DNA of 64,000 nt. Source: G963663315 sp963663315. GTDB taxonomy: Bacteria > Pseudomonadota > Gammaproteobacteria > Arenicellales > Poriferihabitantaceae. The DNA lies in assembly GCA_963663315.1 (NCBI GenBank), contig OY760176.1, positions 1,798,001-1,862,000 of the forward strand. Reading direction: 5' to 3'. This document shows, one piece after another, positions 44,268 to 53,910 of the stretch. The translations under genes were made by a program, and so were the position numbers. A model generated the notes under the pieces. It saw only the letters and a program-made list of their open reading frames with translations, did no database searches and was not told the DNA's origin. Every line of letters begins with the position of its first letter. Position 1 is the stretch's first letter.

Positions 44268-45362
44268 ATGACAATTCCATCTACAATGGCTGCAGTGCTC
44301 CTGACCGGACACGGCGGTTTCGAAAAACTTGAATACAGAGAAGATATTCCGCTTCCTGTCCCGGGCGAAGATGAAGTGTTGATCAAGGTCGCTGCCGCCG
44401 GGATCAACAATACGGATATCAACACCCGTATCGCCTGGTATTCCAAGCAAGTGACAGGGCAAACCAATGATTTAGCCAACGCAGGATCCGAAAGAGTTGG
44501 TCATGATACCTTGGGCGATGACGGGGGCTGGACTGGCAACCCCCTGTCTTTTCCGAGGATACAGGGCGCCGATATTTGCGGCTACATTGTAGCTGTCGGG
44601 GACAATGTTTCAAATAGACGTATCGGAGAGCGCGTACTTGTCAGGAGCATGCAGCGAATTGAATCCCGTCCCTGGGAGTGCACGACCATCGGCTCGGAAT
44701 GCGATGGTGGATTTGCACAATTTACAAAAGCGCCCTCCCGGGAAACCTGGGCGATAAATTGTAACTGGAGTGATGAACAATTGGCATCCATGCCTTGCGC
44801 CTGGTCAACGGCTGAAGGGTTGCTGCATCGTGCATCGGTAGGCGCAGAAACGATTCTGGTTACCGGCGCTTCCGGAGGGGTTGGCTCTGCTGCGGTGCAA
44901 CTTGCCAAACGCCGCGGGGCCAGGGTCATAGGCATTGCCTCCGCTGCAAAAATGAAAGCAGTTGAGGAATCAGGCGCTGATTTAGTGATCGACCGCGAGG
45001 AAAACCTGATTGACCGACTGGGAACTGAGTCGGTAGATGTGGTTGTTGATCTGGTAGCAGGCGCACAGTGGAATCAGTTGTTGGAGGCGCTTCGTCGCGG
45101 CGGACGCTACGCCACAGCAGGAGCCATTGCAGGCCCTATCGTTGAACTGGATGTTCGAACACTGTATCTGAAGGATCTCAGTTTCTTCGGTTGTACTTTT
45201 CAGGAGGATGTGGTTTTCGAAAACCTGATTTCCTATATCGAATCCGGGGAAATCCGGCCGTCGCTTTTGAAAACCTACCCTTTGGACAAAATCATAGACG
45301 CTCAAAAAGACTTTATTGCAAAGAAATATCCAGGCAAACTGGTGCTCATTCCTCCAAAATAG
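44268..45362 (+). CDS. Medium-chain dehydrogenase/reductase (alcohol dehydrogenase/quinone reductase type)
   Basis: NAD(P)-dependent oxidoreductase of 364 residues. The GroES-like half contains PGEDEVLIKVAAAGINNTD and GADICGYIVAVGD. The Rossmann motif is TILVTGASGGVGSAAVQLAK. The usual structural-zinc Cys set is missing, as in quinone-oxidoreductase-like members. It follows the GMC gene in the same direction and may act on the aldehyde or alcohol that enzyme produces. Confidence 0.87.
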   Translation: MTIPSTMAAVLLTGHGGFEKLEYREDIPLPVPGEDEVLIKVAAAGINNTDINTRIAWYSKQVTGQTNDLANAGSERVGHDTLGDDGGWTGNPLSFPRIQGADICGYIVAVGDNVSNRRIGERVLVRSMQRIESRPWECTTIGSECDGGFAQFTKAPSRETWAINCNWSDEQLASMPCAWSTAEGLLHRASVGAETILVTGASGGVGSAAVQLAKRRGARVIGIASAAKMKAVEESGADLVIDREENLIDRLGTESVDVVVDLVAGAQWNQLLEALRRGGRYATAGAIAGPIVELDVRTLYLKDLSFFGCTFQEDVVFENLISYIESGEIRPSLLKTYPLDKIIDAQKDFIAKKYPGKLVLIPPK

Positions 45363-45420
45363 AAGTCAGCAGGCCCTACCATAGCAAGCGCTCCCGCGCT
45401 GTGCTCTCAGGGAACGTCGC

Positions 45421-46089
45421 TCAGTCGTCGCTGGAAATTCCCAGAATATGGAGCAGGCTGATGAATATATTGAAGATCGCAACATAGAGGGAAACCGTAG
45501 CGAGAATATAGTTGGTTTCTCCACCATGAATAATCTGACTGGTTTGAAAAAGAATCAAACCCGACATCAGCAGGATGAATATTGCCGAGATCGCCAGACT
45601 CAGTGCAGGCATCGGATAAAACAGGGTTACCAGCATCGCAAGAAAAGCAACCAGAATACCCGCCATCAGCATACCACCAATGAAACTGAAATCCTTTTGG
45701 GTTACCAGAACATAGGCAGACAATCCAATAAAAATCACCCCTGTGCCTCCCAGGGCCGTCATCACAATTTCACTGCCGCCAGGAAGACTCTGGATATAGT
45801 AACTCAGGATCGGGCCGAGGGTCAGCCCCATGAATCCGGTCAATGCAAAGACAAACACCAGTCCGAGAACGGAATTTTTAAATTTGCTGGTCAGGAACAG
45901 CAGACCGAAATAACCGACCAGGGTGACGATTGTTCCCAGTGGTGGGAAATTCATTGCCATCGACAAACCCGCTGTCAAAGCGCTGAACAGCAACGTCATT
46001 GACAGTAATATATACGTGTTTTTCAGAACACGGTTAATTTCGATGCCACGTGCAGCCGGACGTGCAACCGCAGTTTCGTATCTTGCCAT
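45421..46089 (-). CDS. Bax inhibitor-1/YccA family inner-membrane protein
   Basis: Seven-span membrane protein of 222 residues. An Ala/Arg-rich tail of about 20 residues precedes the first TM segment at ILLSMTLLFSALTAGLSMAM. The family blocks GLMGLTLGP-like (FMGLTLGPILSYYI) and the last Asp-containing helix (LATVSLYVAIFNIFISLL) are present, ending ISSDD. Relatives such as E. coli YccA regulate the FtsH protease, while others conduct calcium. It ends close to the convergent dehydrogenase gene. Confidence 0.9.
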   Translation of the reverse strand: MARYETAVARPAARGIEINRVLKNTYILLSMTLLFSALTAGLSMAMNFPPLGTIVTLVGYFGLLFLTSKFKNSVLGLVFVFALTGFMGLTLGPILSYYIQSLPGGSEIVMTALGGTGVIFIGLSAYVLVTQKDFSFIGGMLMAGILVAFLAMLVTLFYPMPALSLAISAIFILLMSGLILFQTSQIIHGGETNYILATVSLYVAIFNIFISLLHILGISSDD

Positions 46090-46165
46090 TTTAATGCCTC
46101 AACTCAAGAATCAGGAATGTCTGGTTTGATGGAGCACATAACCATGCGTCTCATCTACCCGTGAT

Positions 46166-46194
46166 AGTATAATAAAATATTGCCGATTTTGCAA
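46166..46194 (-). promoter_or_regulatory. Sigma-70 promoter of the Bax-inhibitor-like gene
   Basis: On the minus strand TTGCAA (46189-46194) and TATACT (46166-46171) are exactly 17 bases apart, about 77 bases before the ATG at 46089. Confidence 0.6.
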
Positions 46195-46276
46195 AATTCA
46201 AGTGTAGGTTAGCTGTTATTATACGCTTGAGGGTTTCTTTATTGTTTCATTCATTCAATCCAGCAGGACAACCACT

Positions 46277-47212
46277 TTGGCTGATCGAAGACTCGAGGTA
46301 TTTGGCGCGGTAGCAAAACTGCTCAGTTTCACGAAAGCGGCTGAGACATTGCACATGACCCAACCCGCTGTGACATTCCAGGTTCGCCGACTGGAAGAAT
46401 ATTTTAATACACGCCTGTTTGATCGAACACACAATCGAATCACTCTGACCGAAACAGGTGAAGTCGTAAAAGAATATGTAGACAGGATTATCGCCCTGTA
46501 CAAGGAAATGGACATCCATGTAAGAACCCTGACCGAAGACGTGCAAGGCCCACTAATCGTCGGCGCCAGCACAACTATCGGGGAATATTTCATCCCAGGG
46601 GTAGTGGGCGCTTTTCAGTCAAAATTTCAGGATGTCAAAGTTCGCCTGAACGTTGCCAATACCAACTCTATTATCGATATGGTAGAGAATAGTCAGATTG
46701 ACATTGGCATTGTGGAAGGGCCCGTCAATAACAAGACCTTGATAACCGATGTGATCTGGGATGACGAACTGGTGGTCATATGCCCCCCCGATCACCCCCT
46801 CAACGAATACAAACAGGTCGGCGCTGACCTGATCGGGTCATATCCATTTATTGGACGCGAAGAAGGATCGGGTACACGCGAAGTGATAGAGAACTATTTG
46901 ATCGGGCAAAGCCTGGACATTGAACAAATGGATATTATCATGGAATTTGGCAGCCCGGAATCGATCAAGAATGCGGTAGCGGCAGGACTGGGCATTTCGA
47001 TTGTTTCGGTAGCGACCCTGGAAAAGGAACTGATGCTGAAGTCATTGTGCGCCATTCCATTAAGCAACCCTATCCGTCGTCCGTTCTTGATTGTCTATCA
47101 ACGGCAAAAATTCCGACCAAGGGCCATGGATGAATTCCTCGAATTCTCCCAGGCGCTTTGTGCCGCCAAACGAAAATTATTAAAGGAATTTCCTGGTGAG
47201 GCAGGTCCATAA
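46277..47212 (+). CDS. LysR-family transcriptional regulator
   Basis: DNA-binding protein of 311 residues. The helix-turn-helix is LLSFTKAAETLHMTQPAVTFQVRRLE at about residues 15-40. It is followed by the linker helix and a periplasmic-binding-like effector domain with GASTTIGEYFIPGVV and GLGISIVSVATLEKE. The sequence resembles the CysB/CysL type. The start is TTG at 46277 with AGGA upstream. It is divergent from the Bax-inhibitor-like gene and next to tsaB. The target is unknown. Confidence 0.88.
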   Translation: MADRRLEVFGAVAKLLSFTKAAETLHMTQPAVTFQVRRLEEYFNTRLFDRTHNRITLTETGEVVKEYVDRIIALYKEMDIHVRTLTEDVQGPLIVGASTTIGEYFIPGVVGAFQSKFQDVKVRLNVANTNSIIDMVENSQIDIGIVEGPVNNKTLITDVIWDDELVVICPPDHPLNEYKQVGADLIGSYPFIGREEGSGTREVIENYLIGQSLDIEQMDIIMEFGSPESIKNAVAAGLGISIVSVATLEKELMLKSLCAIPLSNPIRRPFLIVYQRQKFRPRAMDEFLEFSQALCAAKRKLLKEFPGEAGP

Positions 47213-47267
47213 AACAAGTTGAATTCATCTCACCTGAACGAAAAATGATTGGTCAGATTGAACCTGA

Positions 47268-47939
47268 TCAGTCGGTAACCTTGTTGCGGATATAGGTTGC
47301 CTCAAGTTGCCTGGGGTCTACCGCTTCCTCGATACCGATACGCTGCGCCAGCCTGATCCCCTGGATTGCTTCAGGAAAGACTTGATATCTGATTTTTACA
47401 GGTCTGACATTCATGGATCGGTTTTCAGACCTGCCGAGAATGACATCTGCATAAATATCCCAGCCACTTCCGACACCATATTCTGCTCGCTCAAGTTGAG
47501 TGCCGATCTTGTCGGGAAAGCTCACACAGGGAGCGAGCATCCGGGTCGGCCTGCCACTTGCACGAACATCATAGACAGCACAATAAATCTGCTTCATCCG
47601 TGCATCAATAGCGGGGGCGACGATGCCGTAGTCCACCGATAGTGCCATAGTCTCCAATGAAGACACCCCAATCACAGGCAAATTCGCACCATAGGCCAGC
47701 CCCTGAGCCACACCCAGACCTATTCGCACGCCGGTAAACGAACCCGGCCCGGTGTCCACCACAATCGCATCAAGCCTGCCCAGGGCAAGCTCGCTATCGG
47801 CCAGGGCCCTGTGTACCATGCCCAATACAAGTTGGGAATGACCGCCAGGCTGTATCTCCTTTTGTTGAACAATTTCAGAGCCGTCAAATAACGCAACAGA
47901 ACACGATTCGGTAACCGTATCTATCGAGAGGCACTTCAT
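47268..47939 (-). CDS. tsaB: tRNA threonylcarbamoyladenosine biosynthesis protein TsaB
   Basis: Partner of TsaD in forming t6A37 of ANN-decoding tRNAs. It starts MKCLSIDTVTESCSVALFDG and has VDTGPGSFTGVRIGLGVAQG at about residues 61-80, both typical of TsaB. The length of 223 residues is normal. ATG 47939 is preferred; a GTG at 47951 is possible. It starts 11 bases after the stop of the helicase gene, a common arrangement. Confidence 0.92.
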   Translation of the reverse strand: MKCLSIDTVTESCSVALFDGSEIVQQKEIQPGGHSQLVLGMVHRALADSELALGRLDAIVVDTGPGSFTGVRIGLGVAQGLAYGANLPVIGVSSLETMALSVDYGIVAPAIDARMKQIYCAVYDVRASGRPTRMLAPCVSFPDKIGTQLERAEYGVGSGWDIYADVILGRSENRSMNVRPVKIRYQVFPEAIQGIRLAQRIGIEEAVDPRQLEATYIRNKVTD

Positions 47940-47950
47940 ACCCTTATGCA

Positions 47951-49852
47951 CTATCTGAAAAACCGGTATACCTCTTCGATATTCCGGGTAACAGGCATGG
48001 GTGGCAGGCTGTCCAGAAACAGCTTGCCATAGGATTTGGTTGAAATTCTGGAATCACAAATTACCAGGACACCTCTATCCTTTTCAGAACGAATCAAACG
48101 CCCGGCTCCCTGTTTCAGGGAAATCACCGCGTTGGGCACCTGAATATCCATAAAAGGAACACCATTGTTCTCTTCACAAATCTGTAGTCTACTTTTCAAT
48201 ACCGGATTCGATGGCGGCTCAAACGGCAATTTGTCTATTATCACACAGCTCAATGCCTGACCCTTGACATCAACGCCTCCCCAAAAACTTGCGGTGCCAA
48301 GCAGGATTGAATTTTCGGTATCCAGAAACTGTTTCAGTAAATGCTGTTTCGCTGCCTGTCCCTGTAAAAACAACGGCCACCTGCATTTCTCTGACAACTC
48401 CCGATACACCCGCTGCATCATTGCATGACTGGTAAAAAGGCAAAAGGCACGACCGGAACTGGCATTGGTCACATCCATGATGACATCGACGAGCGCCTGA
48501 TAAAAAGTCGCATCCCTGGGATCCGGCAGATTCTTCGGCAGGTACAGCAAGGAATTGTCCTGAAAGTCATAAGGGCTTTCCCAGCAATGAGTCTCGACAT
48601 CGTGAAGTCCAATCTGGCCGCAAAATGAAGAAAAGTTGTCACCAACGGCCAGCGTGGCAGAGGTGAATATCCAGGATACTTCCGGATTGGATAAAAATGG
48701 GTCGAAGTGTTTTCCGATATTCAGTGGGGTAACGTTGAATCGAAAAAAGCCCTTGCCTGTTTCCAGCCAGCAGACACTGTCTTTCTCGCGGTCCTCTCGC
48801 CAGACTGCCAGTTGGCTGTAGATTTGTGTGGCTCGACTGTAACATTTGCCCAGATCTTCCCCGGCCGGTGACGCAATCTCGAGTGCGTCAACAAGCATCG
48901 AAATTTCTGAACACAATCGTGCATAAGATTGATCAAACTGTTTGTTTATCAAATCAGCAAGGATTACGGAATCATTTTCAAGTGTTTTGCAATGCGCCTG
49001 AAATCGTTCTATCTGGTTTTTGACCGGGCCGATACAATCTCCGAGATTCACCCCGCTTTGTTCATTCTGTTCTGCTGCCAGTATATCCGCGATCAACTCT
49101 TTAATTTGAAAGCTTGAAACAGAGTATCCGAAAAAATGCGTAGCCGTATCAGCAATGGTATGCGCCTCATCAAATATTACCGCTTCATGGTCGGGCAGGA
49201 GTTCGCCAAAGCCCTCGGTCTTCAATGTAATGTCCGAGAAAAACAAGTGATGATTAACCACCACGATATCTGCCTTGAGCGCCCGTTGTCTTGCCTGATT
49301 GACAAAACATCGACTGAAATCCGGGCACTTCCCCCCAAGACAGTTTTCGGCAGTTGAGGTCGCCTTCGACCAGATCCGGGAGTCCTCGCTAATCTCGGAA
49401 ACTTCAGAAATATCCCCGATCGTGGTTCTGTTCGCCCAGTTATCCATGGCATCGTAAGCAAGTTGATCAGTTCGTCCTATCAGGTCGTTTTGCTGACTGT
49501 TCAGCTTCAGTCGATATCGGCACAGATAATTGGAACGTCCTTTCAGGAGGACGGCATTGACCTGTGTATCCAGCACATCAAGCACGGTGGGAAGGTCCCG
49601 GAAGAAAATCTGTTCCTGGAGGTGTTTTGTCCCGGTTGAGATGATGGTCCGTTTCCCGCTTTCAATCACAGGAATCAGATAGGCAAATGTCTTGCCTGTA
49701 CCGGTACCTGATTCGACTACCAGGTTGCCACCATGTTTCAGCGCTGATTCCACCTCCACCGCCATTTCCTGTTGAGCCCTTCGGGGCGTAAATCCTTGAA
49801 GATTTTTGTGGAATATTCCGCCTTTACCCAGTGACTTGTGTGCGCTCACCAT
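47951..49852 (-). CDS. yoaA: DinG-family ATP-dependent DNA helicase (YoaA-like)
   Basis: XPD-like superfamily 2 helicase of 633 residues. Walker A is VVESGTGTGKTFAYL, and the DEAH box is VIFDEAHTIADTA. The 4Fe-4S cluster Cys residues are in NYLCRYRL and ENCLGGKCPDFSRCF. Motif VI is QGAGRLIRSEKDRG. ATG 49852 is chosen over the TTG at 49855. In E. coli YoaA works with HolC on damaged replication forks. The pairing with tsaB is common in gammaproteobacteria. Confidence 0.9.
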   Translation of the reverse strand: MVSAHKSLGKGGIFHKNLQGFTPRRAQQEMAVEVESALKHGGNLVVESGTGTGKTFAYLIPVIESGKRTIISTGTKHLQEQIFFRDLPTVLDVLDTQVNAVLLKGRSNYLCRYRLKLNSQQNDLIGRTDQLAYDAMDNWANRTTIGDISEVSEISEDSRIWSKATSTAENCLGGKCPDFSRCFVNQARQRALKADIVVVNHHLFFSDITLKTEGFGELLPDHEAVIFDEAHTIADTATHFFGYSVSSFQIKELIADILAAEQNEQSGVNLGDCIGPVKNQIERFQAHCKTLENDSVILADLINKQFDQSYARLCSEISMLVDALEIASPAGEDLGKCYSRATQIYSQLAVWREDREKDSVCWLETGKGFFRFNVTPLNIGKHFDPFLSNPEVSWIFTSATLAVGDNFSSFCGQIGLHDVETHCWESPYDFQDNSLLYLPKNLPDPRDATFYQALVDVIMDVTNASSGRAFCLFTSHAMMQRVYRELSEKCRWPLFLQGQAAKQHLLKQFLDTENSILLGTASFWGGVDVKGQALSCVIIDKLPFEPPSNPVLKSRLQICEENNGVPFMDIQVPNAVISLKQGAGRLIRSEKDRGVLVICDSRISTKSYGKLFLDSLPPMPVTRNIEEVYRFFR

Positions 49853-49911
49853 CAATTAAACCGGGCCGCTGACTGATTCAAGTCGACAATCCGGGCACTG
49901 CCAGAGTATTC

Positions 49912-51027
49912 TCAGGGGACCAGTTCGTCAAAGAACGACTTGATCTTGCCTGACCACGATTCACTGCGTGGCGAGTGCCGGTTGCTTCCTTCCATCAGAC
50001 TGTCCTCAAAATCCTGCAGCAATGATTTCTGCTTCCTGGTCAACTTGACAGGGGTTTCGACAACAACCTTGCAATACAGGTCCCCGTGATTCCCATTTCG
50101 AACATTGCGTACTCCTTTGCCCTTCAATCGAAACACCTTGCCGGATTGACTTTCCGGCAGGATTCTCAAATTGCCCCGACCGGACAGAGTGGGAATTTCC
50201 AATTCTCCACCGAGCGCCATAACTGAAAAACTGGCGGGCACTTCACAGTATAAATCGTCACCACGTCGCTCGAATATTTCGTGTTTTTTCAGTCGAACCT
50301 GAACATACAGGTCCCCTGGTGAGGTGCCGGGACCCGCGCTTTCTCCTTCACCCGACAATCTTATCTGATCATCATTGTCCACCCCGGCGGGAATCTTTAC
50401 AGAAAGTTTCTTTTCTTCCTTGACAACACCCTGGCCATGACAGGATGAACATGGATCAGTGATAACATGTCCCTGACCCTTGCATGCCGAACAGGTTTGC
50501 TGAACGGAGAAAAATCCCTGTTGCATCCTTACCTGACCTTGACCATTACAGGTTTGGCATCTCTTCGCTTCCGAACCCGGACGCGAACCCGACCCCCTGC
50601 AGGTTGCACAATCTGACATTTTAGGAACGCGGATCTGTTTTTCGACCCCGTTCACAGCCTCTTCCAGCGTCAGGTGCAGGCTAAATCGTAAATCCGAGCC
50701 GCGACTGCGTCGTCTGCTACCGCCTGCGCCGAAAATATCACCGAAGATATCACCGAAGATATCACCAACCCCGCCAGCGCCCGCTCCCATGCCACTGGAA
50801 GAATCCACACCCGCATGTCCGAATTGGTCATAAGCGGCCCGTTTCTGGGAATCAGAAAGCACATTATAGGCCTCCTGCACTTCTTTGAATCTGGCTTCTG
50901 ATAGTTCGCTGTTCTGATTGCGGTCTGGATGATATTTCATGGCCAGTTTGCGATAGGCCTTTTTCAGATCCGGCCCACTGGCATCGCGATCAATTCCCAG
51001 AACTTCGTAATAATCTTTTTTTGACAT
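49912..51027 (-). CDS. dnaJ: Chaperone protein DnaJ
   Basis: Hsp40 co-chaperone of 371 residues that delivers clients to DnaK and stimulates its ATPase. The J domain (1-70) has KYHPDRNQN with the HPD triad. A Gly/Phe-rich linker follows. Four CxxCxGxG-type zinc motifs run CATCRGSG, CQTCNGQG, CSACKGQG and CSSCHGQG. The C-terminal substrate domains are complete. It is the last gene of the grpE-dnaK-dnaJ operon, 92 bases after dnaK with a hairpin between. Confidence 0.97.
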   Translation of the reverse strand: MSKKDYYEVLGIDRDASGPDLKKAYRKLAMKYHPDRNQNSELSEARFKEVQEAYNVLSDSQKRAAYDQFGHAGVDSSSGMGAGAGGVGDIFGDIFGDIFGAGGSRRRSRGSDLRFSLHLTLEEAVNGVEKQIRVPKMSDCATCRGSGSRPGSEAKRCQTCNGQGQVRMQQGFFSVQQTCSACKGQGHVITDPCSSCHGQGVVKEEKKLSVKIPAGVDNDDQIRLSGEGESAGPGTSPGDLYVQVRLKKHEIFERRGDDLYCEVPASFSVMALGGELEIPTLSGRGNLRILPESQSGKVFRLKGKGVRNVRNGNHGDLYCKVVVETPVKLTRKQKSLLQDFEDSLMEGSNRHSPRSESWSGKIKSFFDELVP

Positions 51028-51055
51028 TGTTTAGTCTATGCCTGATTGACATGCA

Positions 51056-51079
51056 AAAGCGGGGTTACAGCCCCGCTTT
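51056..51079 (-). terminator. Hairpin between dnaK and dnaJ
   Basis: AAAGCGGGG, loop TTACAG, then the exact complement CCCCGCTTT. On the minus strand the arm ends in TTTT. It may attenuate or process the transcript so that dnaJ is made at lower level than dnaK. Confidence 0.65.
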
Positions 51080-51119
51080 GATCGCATTCCAGTAGATTAT
51101 ATACTGATCTGAAAGTCTG

Positions 51120-53045
51120 TCAGGAATTCTTTTTATCATCATCAACTTCTTCAAATTCGGCATCGACAATGTCATCGCTTGCATCGCCCTGATCCGAATC
51201 ACCTGCATCATCGCCATCAGCCTGGTCAGCCTGAGCATACATTTGCTCTGCGAGCTTGTAACTGACCTGGGACAGGGATTCAGACCTGGATTTGATTTCT
51301 TCGAGATCTTCTCCCTTCAAGGCTTCTTCAAGTTCGCCAATGGCGGATTCAATGCCCTGCTTTTCATTCTCATCGACCTTGTCACCCAGTTCTTCCAGTG
51401 ATTTTCTGACTCCGTGAACCAGTGCTTCACCCTGATTTCGGGCATCCACCAGTTCCCGGGTCTTTCTGTCTTCCTCAGCGTGCTCCTCAGCATCGCGAAC
51501 CATTTTTTCTATCTCTTCATCGGACAGACCGGAACTGGATTTGATCACGATCTTGTTCTGCTTCCCGGTTGCCTTGTCCTTGGCGGAAACATGCAATATG
51601 CCGTTGGAGTCGATATCAAACGAGACCTCGATCTGGGGCACCCCACGACGTGCGGGAGGTATTTCGGTCAAATCAAAACGACCCAGAGATTTATTTCCAC
51701 TTGCAATCTCCCGCTCACCCTGCAGCACATGCACCGTAACCGCATTCTGATTGTCCTCTGCGGTAGAGAATACCTGGCTGGCATTGGTCGGGATGGTGGT
51801 GTTCTTTTCCACCAGCTTTGTCATCACACCGCCAAGGGTTTCAATACCCAAAGAGAGCGGCGTCACATCAAGCAGCAATACATCCTTGACATCACCACCG
51901 AGGACTCCGCCCTGGATGGCAGCGCCCACGGCAACAGCCTCATCAGGGTTGACGTCCCGGCGCGCTTCCCTGCCGAAAAAGTTTTCAACGATCTCATGCA
52001 CCTTGGGCATTCTGGTCTGGCCGCCAACCAGAATAACGTCATCGATTTCGGAATTTTTGATACCCGCATCCTTGAGGGCAGTCTTGCAGGGCACCAGTGT
52101 CCGTTTAATCAATTCGTCAACCAACGACTCAAGTTTTGCCCTGGTCAGCTTCATGCTCAAGTGCTTGGGACCACTTGCATCCGCCGTAATATAGGGCAGA
52201 TTGACCTCGGTTTGAGAGCTCGAAGACAATTCGATTTTTGCTTTTTCCGCGCCTTCCTTAAGACGTTGCATTGCCAGCGGGTCACCACGCAGATTCATAC
52301 CCTGATCCTTCTGGAATTCATCCGCCAGATAATCAATCAGCCGGCGATCAAAATCTTCTCCGCCAAGGAATGTATCGCCATTGGTTGAAAGCACTTCAAA
52401 CTGATACTCCCCATCAATTTCTGCGATTTCAATTACAGAAACATCGAAAGTGCCGCCGCCCAGATCATAAACCACAATCTTGTGATCGCCCTTGGCCTTG
52501 TCCATACCATAAGCCAGCGCCGCCGCGGTAGGCTCATTGATAATTCTTTTGACATTCAGACCTGCTATTTTGCCTGCGTCCTTGGTCGCCTGCCTCTGGG
52601 AATCATTGAAGTAGGCAGGTACAGTGATTACAGCCTCGGTCACTTCTTCGCCCAGATAATCTTCTGCGGTCTGTTTCATTTTCTGCAAAATCCGTGCAGA
52701 TATTTCCGGCGCCGCCATTTTCTTGCCGCCTGCTTCAACCCAGGCATCTCCATTTTTCGCCTTCACAATCCTGTAAGGCATCAAGTCCAGATCACGCTGA
52801 ACCACATCTTCACTGAACTGGCGTCCAATAAGACGTTTCACAGCAAAAATTGTATTTTCCGGATTGGTGACCGACTGACGCTTGGCAGACTGACCCACCA
52901 ACACTTCGTCTTCTTTGGTAAAAGCAATAATCGAAGGTGTCGTACGATCACCTTCACTGTTTTCAATAACCCTGGGGGTATTACCTTCCATCACTGCTAC
53001 GCAGGAGTTGGTTGTTCCCAGGTCTATACCGATAATTTTTGACAT
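51120..53045 (-). CDS. dnaK: Chaperone protein DnaK (Hsp70)
   Basis: ATP-dependent folding chaperone of 641 residues. The phosphate loop GIDLGTTNSCVAVMEG is at residues 6-21, with VYDLGGGTFDVSVIEI and ILVGGQTRMPKV in the ATPase domain. The linker DVLLLDVTPLSLGIET leads into the peptide-binding domain. The acidic tail ends DAEFEEVDDD. It lies 82 bases after grpE and is expected to be heat-inducible through the promoter upstream of grpE. Confidence 0.98.
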   Translation of the reverse strand: MSKIIGIDLGTTNSCVAVMEGNTPRVIENSEGDRTTPSIIAFTKEDEVLVGQSAKRQSVTNPENTIFAVKRLIGRQFSEDVVQRDLDLMPYRIVKAKNGDAWVEAGGKKMAAPEISARILQKMKQTAEDYLGEEVTEAVITVPAYFNDSQRQATKDAGKIAGLNVKRIINEPTAAALAYGMDKAKGDHKIVVYDLGGGTFDVSVIEIAEIDGEYQFEVLSTNGDTFLGGEDFDRRLIDYLADEFQKDQGMNLRGDPLAMQRLKEGAEKAKIELSSSSQTEVNLPYITADASGPKHLSMKLTRAKLESLVDELIKRTLVPCKTALKDAGIKNSEIDDVILVGGQTRMPKVHEIVENFFGREARRDVNPDEAVAVGAAIQGGVLGGDVKDVLLLDVTPLSLGIETLGGVMTKLVEKNTTIPTNASQVFSTAEDNQNAVTVHVLQGEREIASGNKSLGRFDLTEIPPARRGVPQIEVSFDIDSNGILHVSAKDKATGKQNKIVIKSSSGLSDEEIEKMVRDAEEHAEEDRKTRELVDARNQGEALVHGVRKSLEELGDKVDENEKQGIESAIGELEEALKGEDLEEIKSRSESLSQVSYKLAEQMYAQADQADGDDAGDSDQGDASDDIVDAEFEEVDDDKKNS

Positions 53046-53127
53046 TTCTGGTTCCTCAAAAAACCTGTATCTATGAATTCTGACTTTGGATATAGGGATT
53101 AATTATTTAATAACAAGTATTTGCAGG

Positions 53128-53775
53128 CTATTCCCCGTTACTTTGTGCAATCACCACCATGGCGGGCCGCAAAAGACGATCCTTCAACAGGAATCCTTTC
53201 TGCATCACACATATAATATGGCCGGGTTCGACTTCATCGGTCGGCGCCATGCTGATTGCCTGATGCACCTCGGGATTGAATTTCAAGCCTGGCGAGGCTT
53301 CCACTGCCGTGATTCCGAATTTCTCCATCGCCGTGGCAAACTGTTTCAAAGTCAGTTCAAGCCCTTCCTTCATTTTCGATACTGGCTCACTGTTCGTATC
53401 ACCCATTTCCACCTTGCTGGCCTGGTCAAGACTGTCGAGCACGCCCAGTAATTCCTGTGCAAACTTTTCAATCGCATATTTTCTGGCTGAAATAATTTCA
53501 TTCTGGCTGCGGCGCCGAATGTTTTCAACATCCGCTTTGGCACGGATATAGCCGTTTTTCATTTCCATGATCTGATTCTGGGCAGAAATGAGTTTTTCGA
53601 TCAGACCTTCTCTGGAATCACCTTCAAATTCGCTGAATTCGTCTTCCTGCCCCGACAAACCCTGTTTTTCAGCATCTGTGCATTCTGATGCGGATTCTAC
53701 TGTTTCCACCTGATCAGTTGAGACAGTGCCAGTGTCGTCTTGTAGTTTCGAACCTTTCTCGCAATCTTGATTCAT
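53128..53775 (-). CDS. grpE: Nucleotide exchange factor GrpE
   Basis: Releases ADP from DnaK. It has 215 residues with a long acidic N-terminal tail (TECTDAEKQGLSGQEDE region), a long coiled-coil helix from about 55 to 120 (SAQNQIMEMKNGYIRAKADVE) and a C-terminal beta domain with FNPEVHQAISMAP. It is the first gene of the chaperone operon. Confidence 0.95.
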   Translation of the reverse strand: MNQDCEKGSKLQDDTGTVSTDQVETVESASECTDAEKQGLSGQEDEFSEFEGDSREGLIEKLISAQNQIMEMKNGYIRAKADVENIRRRSQNEIISARKYAIEKFAQELLGVLDSLDQASKVEMGDTNSEPVSKMKEGLELTLKQFATAMEKFGITAVEASPGLKFNPEVHQAISMAPTDEVEPGHIICVMQKGFLLKDRLLRPAMVVIAQSNGE

Positions 53776-53815
53776 AATTCAATACATATAAGGGGTTGGA
53801 CCATAATATGGCGCA

Positions 53816-53843
53816 ATATGGGGATTGCCATCAAAAGCTCAAG
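53816..53843 (-). promoter_or_regulatory. Sigma-32-type heat-shock promoter of grpE-dnaK-dnaJ
   Basis: On the minus strand CTTGAGC (53837-53843) and CCCCATAT (53816-53823) are 13 bases apart. This closely fits the RpoH pattern CTTGAAA / CCCCATnT. It lies about 41 bases before the grpE ATG. Confidence 0.8.
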
Positions 53844-53910
53844 GGCTGAAGCGAGGAAACCATGCTTTGGGCAGAAAATCAGGAATCCCGGGAACTCAGA
53901 AACCTCGGAT

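Noticed and set aside
51414..52388. Long open frame of 324 codons antisense to dnaK
   Set aside because: It lies wholly inside dnaK on the other strand and its translation has no domain or ribosome site; it is a codon-bias shadow.
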